36,652 nucleotides of DNA from Rhodospirillales bacterium (GCA_028291365.1 JAQGIE010000136.1:1-36652); one strand, 5' to 3'. Positions 7,764 through 15,695 are shown, counted from the stretch's first letter. Notes: generated by a model from the sequence alone, not told the origin. Numbers and translations are program-made.

Positions 7764-8015
7764 ATGAGACGAGTGTGGAGAAAGGCGGTGTTGGCCGCCG
7801 TGCTGGGGCTGCCGCTGGCTGCCTGCGCCGACCCGTACGCGTATAATCGCGGCTACGGCTACAACACGAGCGGCTATCGCGACCGGGTCGACAGCGCCTA
7901 TCGGCGCGGCGACATCTCGGCCGAAGAGGCTTGGCGCGCCGAACGCCGTGCCGATCGTGTCGACACGACGAACGAGCGTTCCTACGACCGGGACCGCCCC
8001 GGCTATGGCTATTGA
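7764..8015 (+). CDS. Small Tyr/Gly/Arg-rich lipoprotein, unknown function
   Basis: The 83-aa product has a very strong ribosome site (AGGAGG, 7 bases before ATG). Its lipoprotein signal [21 protein letters not shown] gives the lipid-modified Cys at residue 21. The mature part starts Tyr/Gly-rich ([10 protein letters not shown]), becomes charged ([16 protein letters not shown]) and ends GYGY. No family is recognised. The strong ribosome site suggests abundant synthesis, as for small envelope lipoproteins. Confidence 0.75.
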   Translation: MRRVWRKAVLAAVLGLPLAACADPYAYNRGYGYNTSGYRDRVDSAYRRGDISAEEAWRAERRADRVDTTNERSYDRDRPGYGY

Positions 8016-8035
8016 GTTTTTTAGACGCGAAGCGC

Positions 8036-8068
8036 CTCCCGGATTTCAATCGACCTGAAATCCGGGAG
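8036..8068. repeat. Perfect 13-bp-stem hairpin between convergent genes
   Basis: CTCCCGGATTTCA, a 7-base loop, then its exact complement TGAAATCCGGGAG. Flanks GAAGCG and CGGCTTCG nearly extend the stem. It lies between converging gene ends (8015 and 8088). No T-run follows on either strand, so it is a strong mRNA 3'-end structure or REP-like palindrome rather than a classical terminator. Confidence 0.6.
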
Positions 8069-8087
8069 CGGCTTCGCCGCTACGGCA

Positions 8088-9248
8088 TCAGTTCTCGTCG
8101 CGCGAGAGATCGACCAATGCCGCGAGCAGATCGCGGATAGCGCCGCCGGGCATGCGACGGCCTGGATAAGAACCGCTGCGCGTCGACCAGACTTCGACCA
8201 TGTGCTGCGCCCGCGCCAGCGACAGGCCGATTACGGTGAACTGTTCCTGCGCGTTTTTGAGGAATGCCAGGAAGGGGCGCGGATCGCCCTTCTCGCCGAA
8301 CAAGGCCTCGAACGAGTTCTCGTAATTCTTTATGCGCTCGCGCACCTCCTTGACCGTCAGCGCCAGCCGGCCATAGACGTCGCGCAGCACCGCCTGCATC
8401 CCCTGGCGCGCCCTCGAGTCGGCGATCTGGGGCAGGTCGGCGTTTGCTTTCAGCCATTCGAAGCAAGGCTGCATCGTCGGCCAGGCGCGCGCGAACTCGA
8501 ACTTGAAATAGATGACGCCCTTCCACGCATAGAACGTGTCGAGGCAATCGCCGCGCGGGATCTGGAACGCGTCGGCAAGTTCTTCGAGTTCGGCGACGTC
8601 CGACAGGGCCCACAATTTGTCGAGCAGGCGATCGAATTTCTCGCGATTGGCCTTGCGCTGATCGGGCAGGATCGCGTCGACGATGCGGGAGAATTCCAAG
8701 CGGATGAAGCTGCAGATCTGCCGCCACTCTTCTTCCGGGAGCTGGTAGTAGCGGCCGTCGACTTCGATCCTCGACAGTTCCAGCCGGTCCCGCAGCAGGA
8801 ACGGCGCCAGCGACGGCAGCTTGTCGAGCATGACCAGCTTCGCGCAGTCGCTCTCGAACGCGGCGCGCTTGGTGGGCTGGTCGAGATCGATCAACCCGGC
8901 CATCGCGGACTGGAACTGCTTGGTGCCGAAAAAGCTCGTCTGCCCGCCATCGGCGAGACGGCGGCCGTCAAACGGCACGTAGATCTTGGTGCCGACGCGC
9001 GTGCGCGGCTGGCCGCGCGAATCGACGAAGCGATGATCGGGCGGCAGCGCCTTGATCAGCACCGCCGTGTTCAGCGCCGGAGTCTGGAACAGCAGCGGGC
9101 CGGGTGGCTCGGCGCCGGGTCCGATCGCGGCGATCGCTTGCGCGACGCTGCAGCAATCAAGGACGCGGCTCGAACCCGCGGTCAGAACGTTGCGAATGTC
9201 CGGCGCGGTATGGCCGCCACCGGCGCGAGCGGAAGAATCAACCTGCAT
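8088..9248 (-). CDS. Hypothetical protein, 386 aa
   Basis: I do not recognise the family. From ATG 9248 (a TTG at 9281 is an in-frame alternative; neither has a clear ribosome site) the protein is soluble-looking and mixed charged, with no signal peptide or membrane helix. The first 150 residues hold strands and turns (LLFQTPALNTAVLIKALPPD, GTKIYVPFDG). The rest is mainly helical (LEFSRIVDAILPDQRKANRE, ELEELADAFQIP, VKEVRERIKNYENSFEALFG). The consistent G/C third-position pattern and full-length open frame support a real gene. It is divergent from the reductase operon at 9367. Confidence 0.7.
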   Translation of the reverse strand: MQVDSSARAGGGHTAPDIRNVLTAGSSRVLDCCSVAQAIAAIGPGAEPPGPLLFQTPALNTAVLIKALPPDHRFVDSRGQPRTRVGTKIYVPFDGRRLADGGQTSFFGTKQFQSAMAGLIDLDQPTKRAAFESDCAKLVMLDKLPSLAPFLLRDRLELSRIEVDGRYYQLPEEEWRQICSFIRLEFSRIVDAILPDQRKANREKFDRLLDKLWALSDVAELEELADAFQIPRGDCLDTFYAWKGVIYFKFEFARAWPTMQPCFEWLKANADLPQIADSRARQGMQAVLRDVYGRLALTVKEVRERIKNYENSFEALFGEKGDPRPFLAFLKNAQEQFTVIGLSLARAQHMVEVWSTRSGSYPGRRMPGGAIRDLLAALVDLSRDEN

Positions 9249-9366
9249 TGCGCGGGGATCAGGCGCTCCATTTCTTGCCAAACTGTTAGTTTTCGGGCCG
9301 GTTCACAACGCTGTCGCGGATCTCGTCACCTCGACACGCCTGCTTGCGATTCGATCGGGAGAAATC

Positions 9367-10251
9367 ATGGCCGAGCCAGTGTATCGACGGCGCGTGGCGG
9401 TGCTTGGAACCGGACTGATGGGAAGTCCGATGGCACTGCGCCTGGTCGAGGCCGGACATCACGTTACCGCTTTCAACCGCACCGCCGGCAAAACCGCGGC
9501 GCTGGAACCGGCCGGCGCGACGATTGCCGGGTCGATCGAAGCGGCCGTCGCGGGCTGCGAGCTTGTCATCACCATGCTGTCCGACGACGAGGCGGTCGCG
9601 TCGGCGCTCGAGGCGCTGCTTGCGGCGCTGCCGGCCGGCGCGACCATGATCGACATGAGCTCGGTCCGCCCCGATACGGCGCGCGCTCACGCCGCGAGGC
9701 TGGCGGCGCGCGACTGCTTCTATCTCGATGCGCCCGTCAGCGGCGGCCAGATCGGCGCCCGCGACGGCACGCTGTCGATCATGGTCGGCGGTGACGAAAC
9801 CGTCTTCGCCCGCTGGTCGCCGCTGCTCGAAGCGATGGGGCGACCGCTGCATGTCGGCCCGGTCGGCGCCGGGCAGCTCGCCAAGCTCGCCAATCAGCTC
9901 CTCGTCGGCGTCACCCTCGCGGCGGTTGCCGAAGCGCTGCTGCTGTTGCGGCGCGGCGGCGCCGACGCGGGCAAGGCACGGCAGGCGTTGCTGGGCGGCT
10001 TCGCTGCCAGCCGCGTGCTCGACGTGCATGGGCAGCGCATGCTCGAAGGCCAGTTCGAGCCCGGCGGACATATCGCGACCCAGCTCAAGGACATGGACAA
10101 TGTGCTGACCGCCGCCGGCGATCTCGACCTGCCCTGCACCAGGATCGCGCGCGAACTTTTCGCCGAAGCGGTCGACCAGCATCTCGGCGATCGCGACCAG
10201 GCCGCGATCTATCTGACCGTGGCGGCGCGCAACGCGCGGGCGCCGTCATGA
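9367..10251 (+). CDS. NAD(P)-dependent beta-hydroxyacid dehydrogenase (GlxR/3-hydroxyisobutyrate dehydrogenase family)
   Basis: The 294-aa protein starts at ATG 9367 after GGGAGA. It has an N-terminal Rossmann motif VLGTGLMGSPMALRLVEAGH with FNRT at the end of beta-2. It also has the substrate-loop signature DAPVSGGQIGARDGTLSIMVGG and the catalytic-lysine helix GAGQLAKLANQLLVG, then an all-helical C-terminal domain with QLKDMDN. Family members oxidise or reduce 3-hydroxyisobutyrate, tartronate semialdehyde or 2-hydroxy acids. The next gene is hydroxypyruvate-isomerase-like, which favours a tartronate-semialdehyde reductase or similar (GlxR/LtnD-like) role over valine degradation, for which a second paralogue sits at 23060-23950. 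Its ATGA overlap couples it to the next gene. Confidence 0.87.
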   Translation: MAEPVYRRRVAVLGTGLMGSPMALRLVEAGHHVTAFNRTAGKTAALEPAGATIAGSIEAAVAGCELVITMLSDDEAVASALEALLAALPAGATMIDMSSVRPDTARAHAARLAARDCFYLDAPVSGGQIGARDGTLSIMVGGDETVFARWSPLLEAMGRPLHVGPVGAGQLAKLANQLLVGVTLAAVAEALLLLRRGGADAGKARQALLGGFAASRVLDVHGQRMLEGQFEPGGHIATQLKDMDNVLTAAGDLDLPCTRIARELFAEAVDQHLGDRDQAAIYLTVAARNARAPS

Positions 10252-11048
10252 TCCGCCTTGCCGCCAACCTGTCCTTCTTGTTTCCCGAGCTGGATTTCCT
10301 CGACCGGTTCGACGCCGCCGCCACATGCGGATTTGCCGGCGTCGAGTTCCTGTTTCCGTACGAGCATGCAACCGACGCGATTCTGTCGCGGCTGCATCGC
10401 AACGACCTGACGCAAGTCCTGTTCAACCTGCCGCCGGGCAACTGGAACGCAGGCGAGCGCGGCATCGCGGCGCTGCCGGGGCGCGAGCAAGAGTTTCGCG
10501 ACGGCTGCGCCCGCGCCCTCGACATCGCCGCCGCGCTGGGCACACAGCACCTGCATGCGATGGCGGGGCTGATTCCGGCCGGTGTCGCTGCCGAACGGCT
10601 GCACGACGTCTATGTCGCCAACCTCGCCTATGCCGCCGACCTCGCACGTCCGTACGGACTCACGATCACGATCGAGCCGATCAACCGCATCGACATGCCG
10701 GGCTATTATCTCGAACGCACCGAACCGGCGCTGCGCGTGATTGAATCGGTCGCGGCGCCGAATTTGCGGCTGCAGCTCGACCTCTATCACCGCCAGCGCA
10801 GCGAGGGCGAGCTGCTGCTCGGCATCGATCGCTGCCGCAGCGTGCTGGCGCATGTGCAGATCGCGGGCGCACCGCACCGGCACGAGCCCGAGCCGAGCGA
10901 GATCGATTTCGCCACCGTGTTCGCACATCTCGACGCCACCAGGTATGACGGCTGGATCGGCTGCGAGTACCGGCCGCGCGGCGACACGCGCGCGGGGCTG
11001 GACTGGGCCCGGCGGCGCGGCCTGTTGCACCTGCGGGAGACGGCATGA
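10248..11048 (+). CDS. Hydroxypyruvate isomerase-like TIM-barrel enzyme
   Basis: The 266-aa xylose-isomerase-like TIM barrel has Hyi/OtnI signatures: NLSFLFPELDFLDRF at the N-terminus, FNLPPGNWNAGERG (about 59-72), GTQHLHAMAG, TIEPINRIDMPGYYL with Glu143, and IGCEYRP with Glu240. These two glutamates match the catalytic pair of hydroxypyruvate isomerase. It should interconvert hydroxypyruvate and tartronate semialdehyde, or a 2-oxo-tetronate in the OtnI branch. No carboligase, aldolase or kinase is adjacent, so which branch applies is open. It overlaps both neighbours by ATGA. Confidence 0.86.
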   Translation: MIRLAANLSFLFPELDFLDRFDAAATCGFAGVEFLFPYEHATDAILSRLHRNDLTQVLFNLPPGNWNAGERGIAALPGREQEFRDGCARALDIAAALGTQHLHAMAGLIPAGVAAERLHDVYVANLAYAADLARPYGLTITIEPINRIDMPGYYLERTEPALRVIESVAAPNLRLQLDLYHRQRSEGELLLGIDRCRSVLAHVQIAGAPHRHEPEPSEIDFATVFAHLDATRYDGWIGCEYRPRGDTRAGLDWARRRGLLHLRETA

Positions 11049-11845
11049 ACGAGGCGTGGCGAGAGCTGGACCAGGACGCGCTCGATCGCGGACTCAACAA
11101 TACGGCGGGCGTGGCCGACAGCGCCGCGATTCTGGCGGGCTGGGACCGGCGCAGCGCCGCGTTTCGCGAGTCGTGCGACGACCGGCGCGAGATCGTCTAC
11201 GGCCCGAAGCCGCGCAACCGCATCGACCTGTTCGGTGCCAGGCCGGGGGCGCCGCTGTTCGTGTTCGTCCATGGCGGTTACTGGCAGTCGCGCAGCCGCG
11301 AGAACTTCCACTTTCTCGCCGAAGGGCCGATGTCGCGTGGCCTCGACGTTGCGATGGTCGGCTATACGCTGGCGCCCGACGCGACGCTCGACGCGATCAT
11401 CGGCGAAGTGCGCAGCGCGCTCGACGAGCTCGACCGCGAGACCGCTGCGCCCTTGCTGCTGGGCGGCTGGTCGGCAGGCGCGCATCTGGCGGTGATGGCG
11501 GGCGATCGTCCCAGCGTGCGCGGCACGCTGGCGATCAGCGGCATCTACGATCTGGAGCCGGTGCGGCACTCGTATCTGAACCAGAAGCTGCAGCTCGACG
11601 AGGCGGCGTCGTTGCGCAATTCACCGATGCGCCGTTTGCTTCGGCCGAGTGCAAAGCTGGCGCTCGCGGTCGGCGGCGCCGAATTGCCGTTGGTGCGCGG
11701 ACAGACGCTGGATTACGCCGCAGCGCTGGGCGTGCCGGTGCAGGCGATTGCAGGCGCCAACCATTTCACCATTCTCGACCAGCTCGCCTCGCCCGACGGC
11801 GTGCTGACCGAGACGCTGGCCAAGCTCGCCAGCTTTTTGCGCTAG
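11045..11845 (+). CDS. Alpha/beta hydrolase, kynurenine formamidase-like
   Basis: The 266-aa alpha/beta hydrolase has the arylformamidase/esterase oxyanion motif HGGYW (76-80), nucleophile elbow GWSAGAH with Ser143, and a probable catalytic His in GANHFTILDQL. The spacing and the segment AVGGAELPLVRGQT are like kynurenine formamidase-type hydrolases. No other tryptophan-pathway gene is nearby. Tight coupling to the reductase and isomerase suggests instead that it hydrolyses an ester, amide or lactone whose product feeds those enzymes. The substrate is unknown. It converges with the small membrane gene at 11847, with one base between. Confidence 0.82.
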   Translation: MNEAWRELDQDALDRGLNNTAGVADSAAILAGWDRRSAAFRESCDDRREIVYGPKPRNRIDLFGARPGAPLFVFVHGGYWQSRSRENFHFLAEGPMSRGLDVAMVGYTLAPDATLDAIIGEVRSALDELDRETAAPLLLGGWSAGAHLAVMAGDRPSVRGTLAISGIYDLEPVRHSYLNQKLQLDEAASLRNSPMRRLLRPSAKLALAVGGAELPLVRGQTLDYAAALGVPVQAIAGANHFTILDQLASPDGVLTETLAKLASFLR

Positions 11846-11846
11846 C

Positions 11847-12032
11847 CTAGCCGCGGTCGTCGCTCTTGCGGGTGACTTCGGGGAACACCCACATCGCCGC
11901 GACCATGAACACGCCGAGGAAGGCGGTGGCATATTTCGGCCCCACCTGACCCAGCGACTCCTGAAAGAAATAGGCGGCGATCGCGACCAGGATCACGACC
12001 ACCGACAGACCGAACTTGATCGGGAACGGCAT
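11847..12032 (-). CDS. Small two-helix membrane protein
   Basis: The 61-aa protein starts at ATG 12032 with GGAGG 5 bases upstream. It has two membrane helices (FGLSVVVILVAIAAYFF and YATAFLGVFMVAAMWVF) joined by a short loop, and a charged tail KSDDRG. It is the last gene of a three-gene leftward operon. No family is recognised; it may be a subunit or accessory of the upstream membrane hydroxylase. Confidence 0.7.
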   Translation of the reverse strand: MPFPIKFGLSVVVILVAIAAYFFQESLGQVGPKYATAFLGVFMVAAMWVFPEVTRKSDDRG

Positions 12033-12051
12033 CAACGCCTCCTTGCGCGCG

Positions 12052-12393
12052 TCACGACACGAGCGCGATCAGCAACAAGACCAGCAGCAGCGCGAGGCCC
12101 GGACGCCCGTCGCGCCAGCCATGCGGCAAGGGCTGCACCAGGAACGGTCCGCTCAGCAGCAGCAACCCGGCGATCACCACGATGCCCGGCCACGGCGCCG
12201 CCACCAAGCCGCGCCACAAGGCCAGCGCCGCGAGCAGCGGCAGCAGCACCAGATCGGCGATCACCAGCGCGCTTCCGCCCGGGAGCCGTGAAGCTGCGGG
12301 GCGCGACGCCAAGGGCAGCATGCCGAGCAGCAGGAACAGGCCGGCGCAGCACAGCAGCCAGCGCAGGCCGAATTCCAGCAGCCCGGCGATCAT
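12052..12393 (-). CDS. Hydrophobic membrane protein, unknown function
   Basis: The 113-aa, Leu-rich protein has about four membrane segments (LRWLLCCAGLFLLLGML, ALVIADLVLLPLLAALAL, WPGIVVIAGLLLL and a C-terminal LALLLVLLLIALVS). It begins 8 bases after the hydroxylase stop and is followed after 19 bases by another small membrane protein, so it is part of one operon. No family is recognised. Confidence 0.65.
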   Translation of the reverse strand: MIAGLLEFGLRWLLCCAGLFLLLGMLPLASRPAASRLPGGSALVIADLVLLPLLAALALWRGLVAAPWPGIVVIAGLLLLSGPFLVQPLPHGWRDGRPGLALLLVLLLIALVS

Positions 12394-12401
12394 CGGCCAG
12401 G

Positions 12402-13193
12402 TCAGGCCGCACGGCCCGCCGCCGGCATCATGTCGGGCCGCGGCGTGCGCGAGGTGCGGCGCATGTTGGTTTTGACGTGACGCGTGCTGTAGCCGTTGAA
12501 AAGGTGGCCCAGCAGGCCGCGATCGAGATCCGACGTGCCGAGCAGCCAGTCCATCACCGGGAAGGTGAGATTCATGTTCCGCTCCATCATGATCGACTGG
12601 GCGTGATGCGCGGTGTGGTGGCGCCGGATCGTGTTGACGAACGGCATATTGCGCACGAACGCATTGTCGTCGACGTGACAGCAGAAATGCATGAACTCGT
12701 AGATCAGATACATCGACGTGGTGGTGGTGATGAACAGCCAGCCCACGTTCGGCGTCAGCAGATAGCCAAGCACGACCGCGCCCGGGATCGACATCAGCGT
12801 GAAGGTCGCCAGCGCGTAGGGCGGAAAGAACGTCACGCGCCAGTCATGATGGTCGGCAAAGCGCATCTCGTGTTCGGTGAAGAACTGGTGATGCATCAGC
12901 GTGTGCCGGTTGTAGATCGCGCGGGCGGCGCGGAACTGCAGCGGCCGGTGCATGACGAAGCGGTGAATCCACCACTCGAAGAAATTGCAGATCAGGAAGG
13001 TGACCGGGATCGTCAGCCATTCCACCGCCTGCACCGCGGCGATGTTACTGAGATAGATGTACAGCGCGGTCAGGCCGATCGTGTAGATCAGGAACACGTG
13101 CAGCCAGCCATTGTAATGGCCGGCAACGCGCTCGCGGTAGGTCCGGCGATAGGCCAATTGCCGGCCCGACATCGGGCTCTGCTGCAGTTCCAC
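12402..13193 (-). CDS. Fatty acid hydroxylase/sterol desaturase superfamily membrane protein
   Basis: The 263-aa integral membrane di-iron protein has the superfamily His clusters: HRFVMH (77-82), HTLMHH (97-102), EFMHFCCH (166-173) and HHTAHH (192-197). Several hydrophobic helices lie between them. It should use O2 and an electron donor to hydroxylate or desaturate a lipid or carotenoid/sterol-like substrate in the membrane; the substrate cannot be read from sequence. It is the first gene of an operon with two small hydrophobic proteins and diverges from a DUF6166/alcohol dehydrogenase pair. Confidence 0.88.
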   Translation of the reverse strand: MELQQSPMSGRQLAYRRTYRERVAGHYNGWLHVFLIYTIGLTALYIYLSNIAAVQAVEWLTIPVTFLICNFFEWWIHRFVMHRPLQFRAARAIYNRHTLMHHQFFTEHEMRFADHHDWRVTFFPPYALATFTLMSIPGAVVLGYLLTPNVGWLFITTTTSMYLIYEFMHFCCHVDDNAFVRNMPFVNTIRRHHTAHHAQSIMMERNMNLTFPVMDWLLGTSDLDRGLLGHLFNGYSTRHVKTNMRRTSRTPRPDMMPAAGRAA

Positions 13194-13244
13194 GAGGCGC
13201 CTCCTCCAAAGCCTTGGGCAGCGCTTGGCCGCTGCTTCCGCGTC

Positions 13245-13254
13245 TGATATATCA
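13245..13254. promoter_or_regulatory. Palindrome TGATATATCA in divergent spacer
   Basis: A perfect 10-bp AT-rich palindrome in the 136-bp spacer between the hydroxylase operon and the DUF6166 gene. It could be a -10 element in either direction or a small operator. Confidence 0.25.
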
Positions 13255-13329
13255 CTGGTGCATCAGCACGGCAAGGCGCGTCCCGCCGCGCCGCTTGCAC
13301 CAAAATGACGGGACGCGAGGGGAGGCGTG

Positions 13330-13638
13330 ATGAAGGTCTATGTCGGCGACCGCACGATCGACGGCGTGTCGGTGCGCGTGAACGGTGCGCCGCTCGATCC
13401 GCGAACCGATCTCGCGCGGTTCACGCCCAATGGATTCGAATGGAGCTACGAAGGCCAGGAGCCGCGGCAGCTGGCGCTGGCGCTGCTCGCCGACCATCTC
13501 GGCGACGGCAAGGAAGCGCTCAAGCTGGCCGATATTTTCATGCGCAACGTCGTCGCCAATTTCGACAATGAGTGGGAGCTGCGCGGCGAAGATATCGACG
13601 CGGCGCTGCGCGTGCTGCGGCCGCAAGTCACCGCCTAG
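13330..13638 (+). CDS. DUF6166 domain protein
   Basis: The 102-aa protein starts at ATG 13330 (GGAGG four bases upstream; GTG at 13327 also in frame). The sequence order VYVGDRTIDG, VRVNGAPLDPRTDL, PNGFEWSYEGQEPRQLALALLADHLGD and a final ELRGEDIDAALR is the DUF6166 pattern. The function of the family is not established. It lies 8 bases before the alcohol dehydrogenase gene, so the two are cotranscribed. Confidence 0.85.
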   Translation: MKVYVGDRTIDGVSVRVNGAPLDPRTDLARFTPNGFEWSYEGQEPRQLALALLADHLGDGKEALKLADIFMRNVVANFDNEWELRGEDIDAALRVLRPQVTA

Positions 13639-13646
13639 CCGCAGCG

Positions 13647-14756
13647 ATGGAGCGAGACTATCGCGCCGCCGTACTGGCCGGCGCCGGACAGAAGCATCGG
13701 ATCGAGACGGTGCGCAGCGCACCGCTCGGCGCCAAGGACGTGCTGGTGCGGGTGCGCGCGGCCGGCCTGTGCCACACCGATCTGGAAGTGATCGACGGAT
13801 CGCTGCGCGTGCCGATGCCGGTCGTGCTGGGCCACGAAGCCGCGGGAATCGTCGAAGCGGTGGGCGGCGAAGTCGAGCATGTCGTGCCCGGCGATCACGT
13901 CGTCCTGTCGTGGAATCCGCGTTGCGGCCATTGTTTCTATTGCGACCGCGACCTGCCGATCCTGTGTGCGCAATATCTGGCCAACGGGCCCAAGGCGCTG
14001 CAGTTCGACGGTCGGCCGCGCGCGTTCCGGGCTGACGGCGAGCAGCTGCACGCGCTGATGTTTCTCGGCGCGTTCGGCGAGTTCTGCATCGTCGACGGGC
14101 AGCAGGCGGTGCCGATCGATCGCGAGATGCCGTTCGACCGCGCCTGCCTGCTCGGCTGCGCCGTCATGACCGGCGTCGGCGCAGCGCGCAACATCGCGCA
14201 TATCGAGCCGGGTGCCTGCGTGCTGGTGATCGGCTGCGGCGCGGTCGGGCTTGCCGCGTTGCAGGGCGCGCGGCTGGCCGGCGCCGGCACCGTCTTCGCG
14301 GTCGATCTGCGCGACGAAAAACTGAGCCTGGCGAAAAGCCTCGGCGCCGTGCCGCTGCATGGCGAACGCGATGACGTGCTGGCCGCGGTACGCGGTGCAA
14401 CGGACGGGCGTGGTGCCGACGTGGTGCTGGAATCGGCGGGCGCGCCGTCGGCCTTCCGCCTCACCACCGAAGCGGTGCGGCCGGGCGGTGAAGTGGTCTG
14501 GCTGGGCAAGCTCGACGTCGAGCGCGACGTCGGTTTTCGCTGGGGTTCGCTGATGCAGGAGAAACGCATCCGCCGTTCGAGCTATGGCGGTGCCGAACCG
14601 GCGCGCGATTTTCCCTGGCTGGCGCGCGCCTATCTCGATGCGCAGCTGGCGCTCGACCCGCTGATCTCGCGCCGCATCACGCTCGACGAACTCGATGACG
14701 GGTTTGCAGCGCTGCGCAACGGCGAGACCATCCGCAGCGTCGTGATGTTTCCCTAA
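13647..14756 (+). CDS. Zinc-dependent alcohol dehydrogenase (class III/AdhC-like MDR)
   Basis: The 369-aa medium-chain dehydrogenase has catalytic zinc ligands C42 (GLCHTD) and H63-E64 (GHEAAGIVE) plus a Cys in LLGCAVMTG. The four structural-zinc cysteines are at 93, 96, 99 and 107 (CGHCFYCD...LC), and the Rossmann motif is GCGAVGLAALQGA. It should oxidise a primary alcohol or a glutathione/other thiol adduct with NAD. It lacks clear marks that fix the substrate. It is cotranscribed with a DUF6166 protein and converges with a GntR regulator. Confidence 0.9.
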   Translation: MERDYRAAVLAGAGQKHRIETVRSAPLGAKDVLVRVRAAGLCHTDLEVIDGSLRVPMPVVLGHEAAGIVEAVGGEVEHVVPGDHVVLSWNPRCGHCFYCDRDLPILCAQYLANGPKALQFDGRPRAFRADGEQLHALMFLGAFGEFCIVDGQQAVPIDREMPFDRACLLGCAVMTGVGAARNIAHIEPGACVLVIGCGAVGLAALQGARLAGAGTVFAVDLRDEKLSLAKSLGAVPLHGERDDVLAAVRGATDGRGADVVLESAGAPSAFRLTTEAVRPGGEVVWLGKLDVERDVGFRWGSLMQEKRIRRSSYGGAEPARDFPWLARAYLDAQLALDPLISRRITLDELDDGFAALRNGETIRSVVMFP

Positions 14757-14758
14757 TT

Positions 14759-14774
14759 CCCCGCTTGCGCGGGG
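14759..14774. terminator. Short GC hairpin between convergent genes
   Basis: CCCCG-N6-CGGGG lies just after the dehydrogenase stop and just before the gntR stop on the other strand. The T content after it is weak (gcgtcattcg), so it is at best a weak terminator. Confidence 0.3.
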
Positions 14775-14776
14775 CG

Positions 14777-15526
14777 TCATTCGATCGTCTGCCGCGCGAA
14801 GCTTTCGATATAGTCGACCAGACGATCCGATGCCTTGGCCGCGGCGGCTGCCTTCTTTTCGGCGATCGCGTCGGCCACTTCGGCATGCAGCCGCGCCGCA
14901 AGCGGCAGGTCGGCGACCTGCTGGTAATGCTGGTACCAGAAGCGTCGCGACAGGCCGTGCATCAAGCCCATCGCGCGCGCCGCGAATTCATTGTGCGCCG
15001 CCTGACTCACCAGCGTGTTGAAACGGCGGTCGAGCCGCATGAAGCCCTTGTCGTCATTCTCGGCCGCAGCGCGCAGCATGCCGCGCGCGACATCGGCGAA
15101 CTGGGCCCGCTCGTCCTTGGTCGCGTTCTCGGCCGCGAGACGCGCCTGCAGCCGTTCCAGCTCGCGCCGCACGTCGAGCAGCCGTAGCTGCGTTTCGAGA
15201 TTGATCGCCGAAACGAGAATGCCGCGGCGCGGCAGCACCGTCACCAGCCCGTCGCGGGCCAGCCGCTGCAAAGCTTCGCGGATCGGGGTGCGCCCGATTT
15301 CGAGCCGCTGCGCCAGCGTCTGTTCCGACAGGACCGTGCCGGGCGGCAATTGCAGCGTGACGATCAGCTCTTCCAGCTCGTGATAGGCGCGATCGGTCAG
15401 CGTCGCGTATTCGGCTTCGTCGGCGGGCGCGGCAGCGGCCGCAGCCCCGGCACGCTTGGCCGGCGCGCCGGTCTTGGCGCTCTTTCGGCGCAGGGCCGGC
15501 TCGGCTTTGCTTCGCGTGGTCGCCAT
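14777..15526 (-). CDS. GntR family regulator, FCD subfamily
   Basis: The 249-aa protein has a low-complexity Lys/Ala N-terminal tail (1-38). A winged helix-turn-helix (about 42-108) contains LSEQTLAQRLEIGRTPIREAL and RDGLVTVLPRRGI. An all-helical FCD effector domain follows (about 115-245) with LRLLDVRRELERL, FMRLDRRFNTLV and a late His (RLHAEV). FCD regulators bind carboxylate or sugar-acid ligands through a metal site. It is divergent from an MFS transporter, whose promoter region carries a dyad, so it probably represses that gene. Confidence 0.92.
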   Translation of the reverse strand: MATTRSKAEPALRRKSAKTGAPAKRAGAAAAAAPADEAEYATLTDRAYHELEELIVTLQLPPGTVLSEQTLAQRLEIGRTPIREALQRLARDGLVTVLPRRGILVSAINLETQLRLLDVRRELERLQARLAAENATKDERAQFADVARGMLRAAAENDDKGFMRLDRRFNTLVSQAAHNEFAARAMGLMHGLSRRFWYQHYQQVADLPLAARLHAEVADAIAEKKAAAAAKASDRLVDYIESFARQTIE

Positions 15527-15623
15527 TTTCCCCGTGATCGCTGCTCTTTTTTCGCGTTGGGCCTGTCCGCATTCGGCTTGTACCGGCCCCGCGACGGCCG
15601 GGCAACGGACCGGCTCGACCGCA

Positions 15624-15656
15624 TTGACAGGCTTTCTGATATGTTAGTCATATATT
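15624..15656 (+). promoter_or_regulatory. MFS promoter with overlapping ATATG/CATAT dyad
   Basis: A perfect TTGACA (15624-15629) is followed by the inverted repeat ATATG-ttagt-CATAT (15639-15653), which overlaps the -10 region (TCATAT at spacing 18, or TATATT at spacing 21). A short dyad overlapping the promoter, next to a divergent FCD-GntR gene, is the expected operator layout. Binding is inferred. Confidence 0.5.
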
Positions 15657-15695
15657 CGAAATGGCCGCAGCAGAAGGCCTGACCGGGGAGGAAGC

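Noticed and set aside
5978-7765. 595-codon version of the MFS symporter
   Set aside because: The first 160 codons are Arg-rich and without transporter features; homology-like sequence and hydrophobicity start after ATG 7282.
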